Positions 1-6,336 of a DNA stretch of 13,049 bases are shown here, piece by piece. A model generated the notes under the pieces. The model did not search any database and was not told where the DNA came from. It saw nothing but the letters and a program-made list of their open reading frames with translations. The stretch lies in NCBI GenBank assembly GCA_913056245.1, contig CAJXME010000007.1, forward strand, positions 1-13,049, given 5' to 3'. The position numbers were made by a program, and so were the translations under genes. The DNA is from an uncultured Alphaproteobacteria bacterium (GTDB taxonomy: Bacteria; Pseudomonadota; Alphaproteobacteria; Puniceispirillales; UBA1172). Position 1 is the first letter of the stretch, and the number at the start of each line of letters is the position of its first letter.

Positions 1-35
1 TTACGGGAACTACCACCTGCTTTTTTATGTGCCAT
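1..35 (-). CDS. rpmA: 50S ribosomal protein L27, N-terminal fragment cut by window edge
   Basis: Only the first eleven complete codons lie inside the window, read leftward: MAHKKAGGSSR, the invariant start of bacterial L27. L27 is a large-subunit protein whose N-terminus reaches toward the peptidyl-transferase centre. The start ATG is at 35-33 and is preceded by AGGAG with a 6-nt spacer, so the start is well supported. It lies 23 nt downstream of rplU on the same strand, the standard rplU-rpmA order, and is presumably transcribed from the rplU promoter. Confidence 0.95.
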   Translation of the reverse strand, partial: MAHKKAGGSSR

Positions 36-58
36 TTTGGTCTCCTATCGGAACTGAA

Positions 59-532
59 TTACTTTTTCGCCGCGGCTTTTTTGGCGGCGGTCTTTTTCGC
101 GCTGGCTTTAGCGGCTGCTTTCTTTGGGGCGGCTTTCGCTTCGGTCTTAGCCGCGGCCTTTTTAGGGGCAGCTTTGGCTTCAGCCTTTGGCGCCGCTTTC
201 GGTGCAGCCTTCAATTTGCCGTCAGGGGCAATTTCATTGATCTGCAACAGCGTCAGGTCTTGGCGATGGCCACGGATGCGGCGGAAATTCTTGCGGCGCT
301 TGCGGCGGAAAACCATAATCTTAGGGCCGCGTGTCTGGCGCAGAACCGTTGCACCGACCACCGCGCCTTCGATCACTGGCGCGCCAACGGTCACTTTATC
401 GCCATCGGCCATCATCAACACTTGATCGAGCACAACGGTTTCACCGTCTTCACCCATCAGGCGATCCACAACGATCTTGTCGTCTTTGGCAACGCGATAT
501 TGCTTGCCCCCAGTTTTCACCACAGCGTACAT
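59..532 (-). CDS. rplU: 50S ribosomal protein L21 with Ala/Lys-rich C-terminal tail
   Basis: L21 binds 23S rRNA in the large ribosomal subunit. Residues 1 to about 102 are a complete L21 domain: it begins [14 protein letters not shown] and has the basic RNA-binding stretch around residues 76-92, ending in RGHRQ. Typical L21 is about 103 residues, whereas this one has 157. Residues 106-157 are a low-complexity tail of Ala, Lys and Pro, including the 12-residue unit [12 protein letters not shown] twice (residues 118-129 and 131-142, DNA 146-181 and 107-142). Such tails occur on alphaproteobacterial L21 proteins and are probably disordered and rRNA-contacting (inference). The start ATG at 532 has AAGGA with an 8-nt spacer. 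The gene leads the rplU-rpmA operon. Confidence 0.97.
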   Translation of the reverse strand: MYAVVKTGGKQYRVAKDDKIVVDRLMGEDGETVVLDQVLMMADGDKVTVGAPVIEGAVVGATVLRQTRGPKIMVFRRKRRKNFRRIRGHRQDLTLLQINEIAPDGKLKAAPKAAPKAEAKAAPKKAAAKTEAKAAPKKAAAKASAKKTAAKKAAAKK

Positions 533-642
533 GGCGTTTATCCTTCATCTGTCCACCTCAGCATGGGCAACAACGCCAAGCGTTTATTGTCATTCCAGTC
601 TGGGTGGGCCGGCAACGATGCCGATGATCCATAAAATACTTG

Positions 643-664
643 AGCGAAAGGCGCACCTTTCGCT
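643..664 (-). promoter_or_regulatory. Perfect hairpin at the 5' end of the rplU leader
   Basis: AGCGAAAGG (643-651) and CCTTTCGCT (656-664) are exact reverse complements separated by a 4-nt loop. In the leftward transcript this 9-bp stem begins about 6 nt after the predicted start site. No clean U-run follows, so it is not an obvious terminator; a 5' stabilising stem or a protein-binding leader element is more likely. The inverted repeat is directly visible; the function is not. Confidence 0.5.
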
Positions 665-676
665 TGAACACTGCGG

Positions 677-704
677 AATATAGCCAGACAGGCCGCGTTG
701 TCAA
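677..704 (-). promoter_or_regulatory. Sigma-70-type promoter of rplU-rpmA
   Basis: Read leftward, a perfect -35 box TTGACA (699-704) is followed after 16 nt by TATATT (677-682), five of six matches to the -10 consensus. The expected transcription start is near 670, giving an rplU leader of roughly 138 nt. The strength fits a ribosomal-protein operon. The start site is inferred from spacing only. Confidence 0.75.
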
Positions 705-750
705 GCCTCATTTCAGGTTTTGGCTTGATGCGAATTTTCCCGATGGGTTC

Positions 751-779
751 TTGATTGGCCCGCGCCAACACGGTAAACA
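751..779 (+). promoter_or_regulatory. Possible tRNA-Ser promoter
   Basis: TTGATT (751-756) and TAAACA (774-779) are separated by 17 nt and end 23 nt before the tRNA, which would give a leader of about 16 nt. The -35 matches consensus at four of six positions but the -10 at only three, so this is the best candidate in the gap rather than a firm call. Confidence 0.3.
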
Positions 780-802
780 GAAATCAGATCACATGACGAT
801 CC

Positions 803-892
803 GGAGAGGTGGCAGAGTGGTTGAATGCGCCGGTCTCGAAAACCGGTATGGGCGCAAGTCCATCGGGGGTTCGAATCCCCCTCTCTCCGCCA
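803..892 (+). tRNA. tRNA-Ser (anticodon CGA, reads UCG)
   Basis: This is a complete class II tRNA. The acceptor strands GGAGAGG (803-809) and TCTCTCC (882-888) pair with one G-U, followed by discriminator G889 and an encoded CCA (890-892). The anticodon stem is CCGGT (830-834) with ACCGG (842-846), and the seven-base loop holds CGA at 837-839. A long variable arm (about 847-864) is typical of tRNA-Ser. The T arm has the GTTCGAAT core flanked by five G-C pairs. There is no strong terminator behind it, only a 6-bp stem at 912-929 without a T-run, so it may be co-transcribed with the next gene. Confidence 0.97.
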
Positions 893-940
893 TCATTGCT
901 TCTCCGTTGGGTGGTTGAGCAAACAACCAGGGCAAGCGCC

Positions 941-1249
941 ATGATTGACCTCAGTTATGACTTTGATGCTGATCTTTGGCTTTGGCCAGCGAAAGACGCT
1001 TGGCATTTTATCACTTTGCCTGTTGAGCATGCCGAAGAGATCAGGTTTTTTGCGAAAACCCGCAATGGCTTTGGCAGTTTACGGGTGACGGTTCGAATCG
1101 GCGCCAGCGCATGGAAAACATCTATCTTTCCCGATAGCGGGTCGGGCAGTTTTGTTCTGCCCATCAAAAAAGAGATACGCAAAGCCGAAGGTCTTGCCGC
1201 GGGCGATCGGGCGCGGGTGCATCTGGAATTGGCCATCGAGCCGTTTTGA
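941..1249 (+). CDS. DUF1905 domain protein
   Basis: The product has 102 residues and is a single small beta-rich domain of the DUF1905 family. Family features seen are the 'W.F..LP.E.AEEI' block near residues 13-30, the 'GFGSLRVTVRIG' strand, a 'WKTSIFPDSGSGSFVLPI' segment, and 'GLAAGDRARVHLEL' at the end. No enzymatic residues are known for the family and its function is not established. There is no signal peptide or membrane segment. The start ATG lies 48 nt after the tRNA, with only a weak AGGG 8 nt upstream. The same frame is open back to 809, but that extension runs through the tRNA and cannot be coding. Confidence 0.8.
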   Translation: MIDLSYDFDADLWLWPAKDAWHFITLPVEHAEEIRFFAKTRNGFGSLRVTVRIGASAWKTSIFPDSGSGSFVLPIKKEIRKAEGLAAGDRARVHLELAIEPF

Positions 1250-1346
1250 TGGTGGCGCGATCTGTCGATGAAAACCTATGACGTCTCAGGCGTCTTTCCC
1301 CTAGACCTTAGAGGCAGGGCGACTTAAGTTATTCGCAACGAAACAC

Positions 1347-1363
1347 CGCCTTTCATCAAGGCG
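1347..1363 (+). terminator. Weak hairpin between DUF1905 and SDR genes
   Basis: CGCCTT (1347-1352) and AAGGCG (1358-1363) form a 6-bp stem with a 5-nt loop, followed by CTTTGTT. It could be a weak terminator for tRNA-Ser/DUF1905 or a leader stem of the SDR gene 40 nt downstream. The T-tract is interrupted, so confidence is low. Nothing else recognisable lies in the 153-nt gap 1250-1402. Confidence 0.2.
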
Positions 1364-1402
1364 CTTTGTTCCACGTTTGAGCAGATCAAAAAAGGATAGA
1401 TC

Positions 1403-2167
1403 ATGACTTTACCGCAAACCCCGTCTTTTCGACTTGATGGCAAATCCGCGCTGGTGACGGGCGCGTCTTCGGGGATTGGCGCAGCTTGCGCGGTGGCGCT
1501 GGCGCAAGCTGGGGCGCATGTTTTTGCGGCGGCGCGGCGCGGCGACAAACTCGAAGGTTTGGCCAAGGATGTTCAAGCCGAAGGCGGCAAGATGACGCCT
1601 GTGAGTTTAGACGTCACCGATCACGACGCTATGGCCACATTCATCGAAGCATCAGGGCCTTTTGACATTCTTCTCAATTCAGCGGGCATGGCGCGGCATT
1701 CCCCATCGATGGACACCACGGAAGATGATTTTGACGCGGTGGTCGATATCAATTTGAAATCCGCTTATTTTCTCTCGCAGCGTGTGGCGAAAGGCTTAAT
1801 CAAAGCGGGTAAGCCAGGCTCGATCATCAACATTTCCTCGCAAATGGCGTTGGTGGGGGGGATTGAACGCGCGGTTTATTCCGCCACCAAAGCGGGTGTC
1901 GAAGGCTTCACCCGTGGGATGGCGATTGAATTAGGCCCCCATCAGATTCGCATCAACACGATTTGCCCCACCTTTATTGTCACCGCCCTCACGCAGGCGA
2001 GTTTTGATGATCCCGTCAAACGCGAATGGATCGAAAGCAAAATTAAATTGGGGCGCGTCGGTGAGGTTGAAGACATCATGGGCGCGGCGGTGTTCTTGGC
2101 TTCCGACGCGGCGGCGTTGATCACCGGCACAGCGCTGGTGGTCGATGGCGGCTGGACAGCGGATTAA
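1403..2167 (+). CDS. Classical SDR-family NAD(P)-dependent oxidoreductase
   Basis: The product has 254 residues, the usual length for a classical short-chain dehydrogenase. It carries the cofactor motif TGASSGIG (19-26), the structural NSAG (92-95), and the catalytic set N118, S146, Y159, K163 (YSATK). The C-terminal 'ITGTALVVDGGW' is typical of FabG-like members. The arginines after strand beta-2 (R45, R46) favour NADP(H) over NAD(H). The substrate cannot be told from sequence. The start ATG has AAGGA 7 nt upstream. Its stop overlaps by 4 nt the stop of the convergent dipeptidase gene. It borders the recycling island, but I see no reason to assign it to that pathway. Confidence 0.9.
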   Translation: MTLPQTPSFRLDGKSALVTGASSGIGAACAVALAQAGAHVFAAARRGDKLEGLAKDVQAEGGKMTPVSLDVTDHDAMATFIEASGPFDILLNSAGMARHSPSMDTTEDDFDAVVDINLKSAYFLSQRVAKGLIKAGKPGSIINISSQMALVGGIERAVYSATKAGVEGFTRGMAIELGPHQIRINTICPTFIVTALTQASFDDPVKREWIESKIKLGRVGEVEDIMGAAVFLASDAAALITGTALVVDGGWTAD

Positions 2168-3180
2168 CCGATCTGTTTGGCGATCATATCGAGCCAGTTT
2201 TGACGACAGATTTTAGCGATCAAGGCTTTGCCATAGCCAGCATCGGCCATGGCGGCGGTGAGATTGGGCAATCCCGCGGCGGTGCCAATGGCTTCAGGGA
2301 TAACCGCGCCGTCAAAATCTGAGCCAAGGGCAACGCCATCCTCGCCCAGATGTTCGAGCAAATAATCCAAATGCCTAATCATCACATCAAGCGCGGTGGC
2401 GGCGGTTTTTTCCCCATCCTCGCGCAAAAAGCCTGACGCAAAATTAAGCCCCACCAAGCCGCCCGATTCGGCAATCGCCGCCAGTTGCTGATCGGTTAAA
2501 TTGCGCGGCGAAGGCGATAGCGCATGGATGTTTGAATGCGTCGCGATCAAAGGCCGTGACGTCAGGCTGGCGATGTTCCAAAACCCCGCCTCGTTCAAAT
2601 GCGACAGATCAATCATGATGCCCATCTCATCACAGGCGCGAATAAGGTTTTTACCCGCTTGGGTCAGCCCCGCTCCTTGATCAGGACTGCCGGGGAAATC
2701 AAACGGCACGCCATGGCCAAAAGCGTTGGATCGCGACCACACAGGGCCAATCGACCGCAAGCCTTGGCGATAATAATTCTCGAGATTGCTCAAATCAGGG
2801 GCGATGGCTTCCGCGCCTTCAATATGCAAGACTGCCGCCATGATTCCCGCCGCCATCGCGGCTTCAATCTCTTCTTTGTTATGGCATTGGCGGATGATCT
2901 GAGGATGCTCACGGCATAAGGATTGGAAAATCCCGATCATCGCATCGGTGGCGGATTGCGCATCCGTCATGGTGATGGGGTCAGTGCCGAGGATCGCTTC
3001 GCCCGTGGCGTTTTGTTGCGGGGTGAACATAGCAAAGAAGCCCCCCGTCAATCCGCCGGCCTTGGCTTTGGCGGCGTCGATATGCGTGTCCATGCCCTCA
3101 ATATAGCCTTGGCCGCTTGAATCATTGGCCATCCAAAGCCTGAGCAGGATGTCGTTGTGACCATCAAAGATCAATTCCAT
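2164..3180 (-). CDS. Peptidase family M19 (renal-type) dipeptidase
   Basis: This is a 338-residue metal-dependent dipeptidase with an amidohydrolase-type barrel. The binuclear metal site is complete: H8-x-D10 (DGHND), bridging E121 (LHIEGAEA), H194 (DLSHL), H215 (ATHSN) and the acid in GSDFDG (288-290). Bacterial M19 enzymes cleave dipeptides, often L-D ones. In this neighbourhood L-Ala-D-Glu from murein peptides is a plausible substrate (inference). There is no signal peptide, so it is cytoplasmic, unlike the GPI-anchored mammalian enzyme. I chose ATG 3180 over an in-frame ATG at 3204 because AAGGA sits 7 nt upstream of 3180 and the upstream gene stops 4 nt before it. It forms a two-gene operon with the GH84 gene. 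Confidence 0.92.
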   Translation of the reverse strand: MELIFDGHNDILLRLWMANDSSGQGYIEGMDTHIDAAKAKAGGLTGGFFAMFTPQQNATGEAILGTDPITMTDAQSATDAMIGIFQSLCREHPQIIRQCHNKEEIEAAMAAGIMAAVLHIEGAEAIAPDLSNLENYYRQGLRSIGPVWSRSNAFGHGVPFDFPGSPDQGAGLTQAGKNLIRACDEMGIMIDLSHLNEAGFWNIASLTSRPLIATHSNIHALSPSPRNLTDQQLAAIAESGGLVGLNFASGFLREDGEKTAATALDVMIRHLDYLLEHLGEDGVALGSDFDGAVIPEAIGTAAGLPNLTAAMADAGYGKALIAKICRQNWLDMIAKQIG

Positions 3181-3184
3181 GAGC

Positions 3185-4372
3185 TTATCCTTTCGGTGAG
3201 GCAAGATGCTTCAGATGCGGCGCCAATAAAGGCGGGGCGGTTTTGGCAATGCGGCGGCGGGTCATGCGGTGAAGCGAAAGCAGGATATCTTGGCGCATCC
3301 CCATCAAAAACGGATACCACTCGCGCTGCAAAGGTGATTTCCATCGCCAGAGCAAGGCATCCAAAGCATTCAGCAAAGCCTCCCCTTGTTCCGGTGGCAA
3401 GGGCGATGGCCATGGCGCGGCCTCATTTTCTGGAAAAGGTGGTCCCCAAAACGCTAGCGCGACATCGAAAAAGGCATCAGGAACGCCCTCATCGCTTAAG
3501 ACACGTCGCCATTGGTTTTCATCGCCTCCCCCTTGGGTGAGCGATAACAGCATCATGTCGGTTTCCAGCAATCCCGTGGGGTTGAGCATGATCGCTTGGC
3601 CATCATGACGGCCGCGATAAGGGCCTAAAAACAAACGCCGTGGGCAATAATCATGGGCATAGAGATTATCCCAGATGATCAGCAGATCTTCGGTCATCCC
3701 CGCCTTGACGATTTTTGTGTCCAGAAGGGCGGTATCGGCGGCGACAATATGATGCCCGCAGGTGAAGACCTTAATCGCCTGATCGAGATGCTGGACGAGA
3801 TGCGGCAGATAAAGCCCATCGTCTTCAATATTATCGGCGTAAACCCGAGGCGTCAGGCTAAGAGGCGCGTCGAGATCACGGCCAAGGGTATTGGCCAAGG
3901 CGGTATGCGCTTCACCGTCATGGTGAAACTCCCCCGCATGGCCGGGAAAGCCCGGGTCGATATCATCCATCAAAAGGCCGATTTCATCAGCGCCATCAGC
4001 GAGCAATTGCTGGGCTTTATTCAAGAGAAGGGTGTAATCGCCCCCGTCACCACTTCCGCCATCGCTCAAGTGATTGGACAGGCTTGAGAAGTCAAAATCC
4101 AGCCCCGGCGCGATCCCAGCGATCACGCGAATGCCTTTATCCTTGGCATAAGCGGTGAAGGCGCGAAACAATTGCCGCCAGTCATCGTCATAGGCTTGCC
4201 GCCATTGAAACCGATGATAGGGGTCTTCTTTCGGCGCGTAGAAATAAGCGGTCATGCCAAGATGAGCCAAATGGTCGATCAGCCGATGGCGATCTTGCCA
4301 CGACAACAGGCGGCCATAATAGCCTTCGATATAGCCGTGATGCGATGGCGAAACAGGTTTGATCTTGGTCAT
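3185..4372 (-). CDS. GH84-family beta-N-acetylglucosaminidase (O-GlcNAcase-like)
   Basis: The 395-residue product is a GH84 (NAGidase) catalytic barrel. Seen: GYIEGYYGR (13-21), YAPKEDPYHR (45-54) with the substrate-binding Lys, and WR.AYDDDW (57-65). The catalytic Asp pair is D136-D137 in LLMDDID, and WDNLYAHDY (234-242) and LNP (263-265) correspond to sugar-contacting loops of O-GlcNAcases. GH84 enzymes use substrate-assisted catalysis via the 2-acetamido group and release terminal beta-GlcNAc. There is no signal peptide and no accessory module, so a secreted hyaluronidase or mucinase is unlikely. Among recycling genes, cleavage of GlcNAc-anhydroMurNAc in place of NagZ is the attractive role (inference). 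The ribosome site is weak (AAGG). The gene is divergent from the PIG-L gene and followed after 4 nt by the dipeptidase gene. Confidence 0.88.
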   Translation of the reverse strand: MTKIKPVSPSHHGYIEGYYGRLLSWQDRHRLIDHLAHLGMTAYFYAPKEDPYHRFQWRQAYDDDWRQLFRAFTAYAKDKGIRVIAGIAPGLDFDFSSLSNHLSDGGSGDGGDYTLLLNKAQQLLADGADEIGLLMDDIDPGFPGHAGEFHHDGEAHTALANTLGRDLDAPLSLTPRVYADNIEDDGLYLPHLVQHLDQAIKVFTCGHHIVAADTALLDTKIVKAGMTEDLLIIWDNLYAHDYCPRRLFLGPYRGRHDGQAIMLNPTGLLETDMMLLSLTQGGGDENQWRRVLSDEGVPDAFFDVALAFWGPPFPENEAAPWPSPLPPEQGEALLNALDALLWRWKSPLQREWYPFLMGMRQDILLSLHRMTRRRIAKTAPPLLAPHLKHLASPKG

Positions 4373-4396
4373 TTCAGGCCTTTTGATTATGCTGAT

Positions 4397-4425
4397 ATTA
4401 AACCGTATTTGGGAAAGGATTTGAA
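4397..4425 (-). promoter_or_regulatory. Candidate promoter of the GH84-dipeptidase operon
   Basis: Read leftward, TTCAAA (4420-4425) and TTTAAT (4397-4402) are separated by 17 nt; matches to consensus are four and five of six. It sits in the 54-nt gap between the divergent GH84 and PIG-L genes, 25 nt before the GH84 start codon. An overlapping alternative -10, CATAAT, lies slightly downstream. Confidence 0.4.
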
Positions 4426-4426
4426 G

Positions 4427-5119
4427 GTGTTAAATATCACAGCCATTGGCGCCCATCCTGATGATCTTGAAATCTTTATGTATGGTTGCTTGGCGGCCAT
4501 GAAAGCCCGTGGCGATCGCCTGACGTTGATTGTCGCCACCGATGGCGCCAAAGGCGGAAGCGAGCCGGGGCCTGCCCTTGCCGCCCAGCGCGCCGAAGAA
4601 ACCCAAAAAGGCTTGGCGGATTTGGGCAAGCCGCAATTGTTGGGCTTGCCTGATGGGGCATTGGTGATGGCGCCAGATGCAAGGCAAGTGATCACGGAAG
4701 CCATCAACGCCAGTCAACCTGATGTGATCATCACCCATGGCCCTGAAGATTATCACCCGGATCACCGCGCTTTGGCGCATTATGTCCAAGACGCGGCGGG
4801 GTTCCGATGCCCTATTCTGATTGCCGATACCTTGATGGGCGTCGGGTTTCAGCCGGAATTTTATGTCGATATCACGCCTCATATGGTCGCCAAAGAAAAA
4901 GCCATCATGGCGCATACCAGTCAAATGCCGCATCGCTTTACCGATGCCGCGCGTATCACCAATCGCTTCCGCGCCGCTCAATGCAATGCCCCTGATGGAC
5001 ATTACGCCGAAGCCTATCGGCTGGAACGGCGGTTTCCCTTCACCGATATTCGCTGTTTATTGCCAGACGCGCCGCCTTATCGGCCGTTTTATGTGCCGGA
5101 TTCCGATGCGTTGATCTAA
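4427..5119 (+). CDS. PIG-L (LmbE)-family zinc deacetylase, GTG start
   Basis: The 230-residue product is a PIG-L/LmbE-family metal-dependent N-deacetylase. The zinc and catalytic motif AHPDD (9-13, followed by LE) and the second motif YHPDHR (109-114) are both intact. Known members remove acetyl groups from GlcNAc-containing molecules (GlcNAc-PI, the mycothiol and bacillithiol precursors, chito-oligosaccharides). Divergent placement from a GlcNAc-releasing GH84 enzyme suggests a GlcNAc or muropeptide-sugar substrate (inference). The frame is open upstream, but that part is antisense to GH84. I chose GTG 4427 because AAAGGA ends 7 nt upstream and AHPDD then falls at the family's usual distance from the N-terminus; TTG 4421 is too close to that site. 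Confidence 0.88.
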   Translation: MLNITAIGAHPDDLEIFMYGCLAAMKARGDRLTLIVATDGAKGGSEPGPALAAQRAEETQKGLADLGKPQLLGLPDGALVMAPDARQVITEAINASQPDVIITHGPEDYHPDHRALAHYVQDAAGFRCPILIADTLMGVGFQPEFYVDITPHMVAKEKAIMAHTSQMPHRFTDAARITNRFRAAQCNAPDGHYAEAYRLERRFPFTDIRCLLPDAPPYRPFYVPDSDALI

Positions 5120-5160
5120 AGGGCTGATCGAAACAACGGATCAAAACAATGAAGCGGCGG

Positions 5161-6273
5161 TTATTTGAGCCGCGGCATCAGCATGTCGCCGCCGGTCATG
5201 GGCGTGTCAACGCCAGTGGTTTGTGGAAACGTGATCGGCAATCCGCGTTCATGCCGCGCCGCCAAGACCGCCATCAATTCGGCTTCGGTAAAGCGGCTGT
5301 CGAGGCCGTGATCATCAAGACGGGAGACGGCGGTTTTGCTGTAGGATTGAATCATCGCCATTAAAGTGGGATTCAAACTGCCGCCGCCGCTGACCACCAC
5401 ATGATGAAATTCGCACGACAGATTGACATCTAAACTCGCCGCGATGCTGGCCGCGGTTAAGGCGGTGAGGCTGGCGATTTGGTTGGGCGTGCTATGATGG
5501 TCTAAAGCCGAAAGATCAATCCAATCGTAAAGCGCCATGCGATCCAGCGATTTGATCCCCCGCTGGTGAAAGAACGGGTGCTGAAGGCAAGCCGCCACAA
5601 AGGCCTGATCCACCTGCCCCTTTGCGGCCATTTGCCCGCCTTCATCAAAAGCCTTTCCTGTGAGCCTTGCCATGGCATCGTCGATCAACGCGTTGCCAGG
5701 CCCCGAATCATAGCCGATCAAATCTCGGCCATCCCAAAGGGTGACGTTGCTGATGCCGCCGATATTGACCATCGCCGCGGGCAGGTTAAGGCCAAGGTCA
5801 GATAGAATCATCTGGTGATAAATCGGCGCGAGCGGCGCGCCTTGCCCTCCCGCCGCAAGATCGGCTTGCCGAAATTGATGCACCACCGGCACCCCGATGC
5901 GATCCGCCAGATATTGCGCATCGCCAATCTGAAGGCTGACGCCTTGATCGGGGTTATGAAAAATAGTCTGCCCATGAAACCCAATGCGATCAGGCTGAAT
6001 GCCGCTGGTGATCATTAAGCGTTCCACCGCATGGGCATGATCGCGGGCGATCCGCATCGGCAGGTCATCGGGTATCTCATGGGGGTTTTGATAGGCGGCA
6101 AAAATCGCCGCCCGGGTTTGGGGGTGATAGGCAAAAGTATCCGCCGCGCCGCGCCGAGTGACGCGCTCGCCATCGGTATAGACCAAGGCCGCGTCAATAC
6201 CATCGACGCTGGTGCCAGCCATCAAGCCAATGATCGCCCAATCACCTCGCTGATCCTTTGGGGCATCCTCCAT
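5161..6273 (-). CDS. anmK: Anhydro-N-acetylmuramic acid kinase
   Basis: AnmK opens the 1,6-anhydro ring of anhydroMurNAc and phosphorylates it with ATP to MurNAc-6-phosphate, the substrate of MurQ. Motifs seen: GLMAGTSVDGID (16-27) for ATP, GFHGQT (98-103), FRQADLAAGGQGAPL (134-148) containing the catalytic Asp (D138), NIGGISN (170-176), DSGPGN (189-194), VSGGGSLNP (294-302), and a C-terminal E..LMAVLA. I start it at 6273, giving 370 residues, almost exactly E. coli AnmK length. AAGGA lies 7 nt upstream of this ATG, whereas the in-frame ATG at 6309 lacks a ribosome site and overlaps the -10 box of the candidate promoter. It is divergent from murQ, its next pathway step. Confidence 0.96.
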   Translation of the reverse strand: MEDAPKDQRGDWAIIGLMAGTSVDGIDAALVYTDGERVTRRGAADTFAYHPQTRAAIFAAYQNPHEIPDDLPMRIARDHAHAVERLMITSGIQPDRIGFHGQTIFHNPDQGVSLQIGDAQYLADRIGVPVVHQFRQADLAAGGQGAPLAPIYHQMILSDLGLNLPAAMVNIGGISNVTLWDGRDLIGYDSGPGNALIDDAMARLTGKAFDEGGQMAAKGQVDQAFVAACLQHPFFHQRGIKSLDRMALYDWIDLSALDHHSTPNQIASLTALTAASIAASLDVNLSCEFHHVVVSGGGSLNPTLMAMIQSYSKTAVSRLDDHGLDSRFTEAELMAVLAARHERGLPITFPQTTGVDTPMTGGDMLMPRLK

Positions 6274-6307
6274 CTTGGCGTCCTTATCTTTCCATCGCGG
6301 TTGATCC

Positions 6308-6336
6308 ATTGTATCGTCAGGTATGACCGATCACAA
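6308..6336 (-). promoter_or_regulatory. Candidate anmK promoter overlapping the murQ start
   Basis: Read leftward, TTGTGA (6331-6336) and TACAAT (6308-6313) are 17 nt apart, with four and five of six matches. Transcription would start near 6301, about 28 nt before the chosen anmK ATG. The -35 box lies within murQ codons 3-5 and the spacer spans the murQ start codon, so transcription of the two divergent genes may interfere. Confidence 0.5.

Noticed and set aside
27..634. Long rightward open frames opposite rplU, rich in Ala/Phe/Gly
   Set aside because: They are antisense shadows of the Ala/Lys-coding tail and core of L21, which is certain; low-complexity composition keeps the opposite strand open.
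912..929. TGGTTG/CAACCA stem after the tRNA as a terminator
   Set aside because: Only 6 bp and followed by mixed sequence with no T-run.
809..940. Upstream extension of the DUF1905 frame
   Set aside because: It runs through the tRNA-Ser gene; the DUF1905 domain begins at the ATG at 941.
4172..4426. 85-codon N-terminal extension of the PIG-L frame
   Set aside because: It lies antisense to GH84, and AHPDD-type enzymes begin only a few residues before the motif; GTG 4427 has a good ribosome site.
4430..5002. 190-codon leftward frame opposite the PIG-L gene
   Set aside because: No recognisable domain, and it covers a gene with clear zinc motifs on the other strand.
6274..6309. Longer AnmK start at ATG 6309
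   Set aside because: It has no ribosome site and overlaps a candidate -10 box; ATG 6273 has AAGGA at ideal spacing and gives normal AnmK length.
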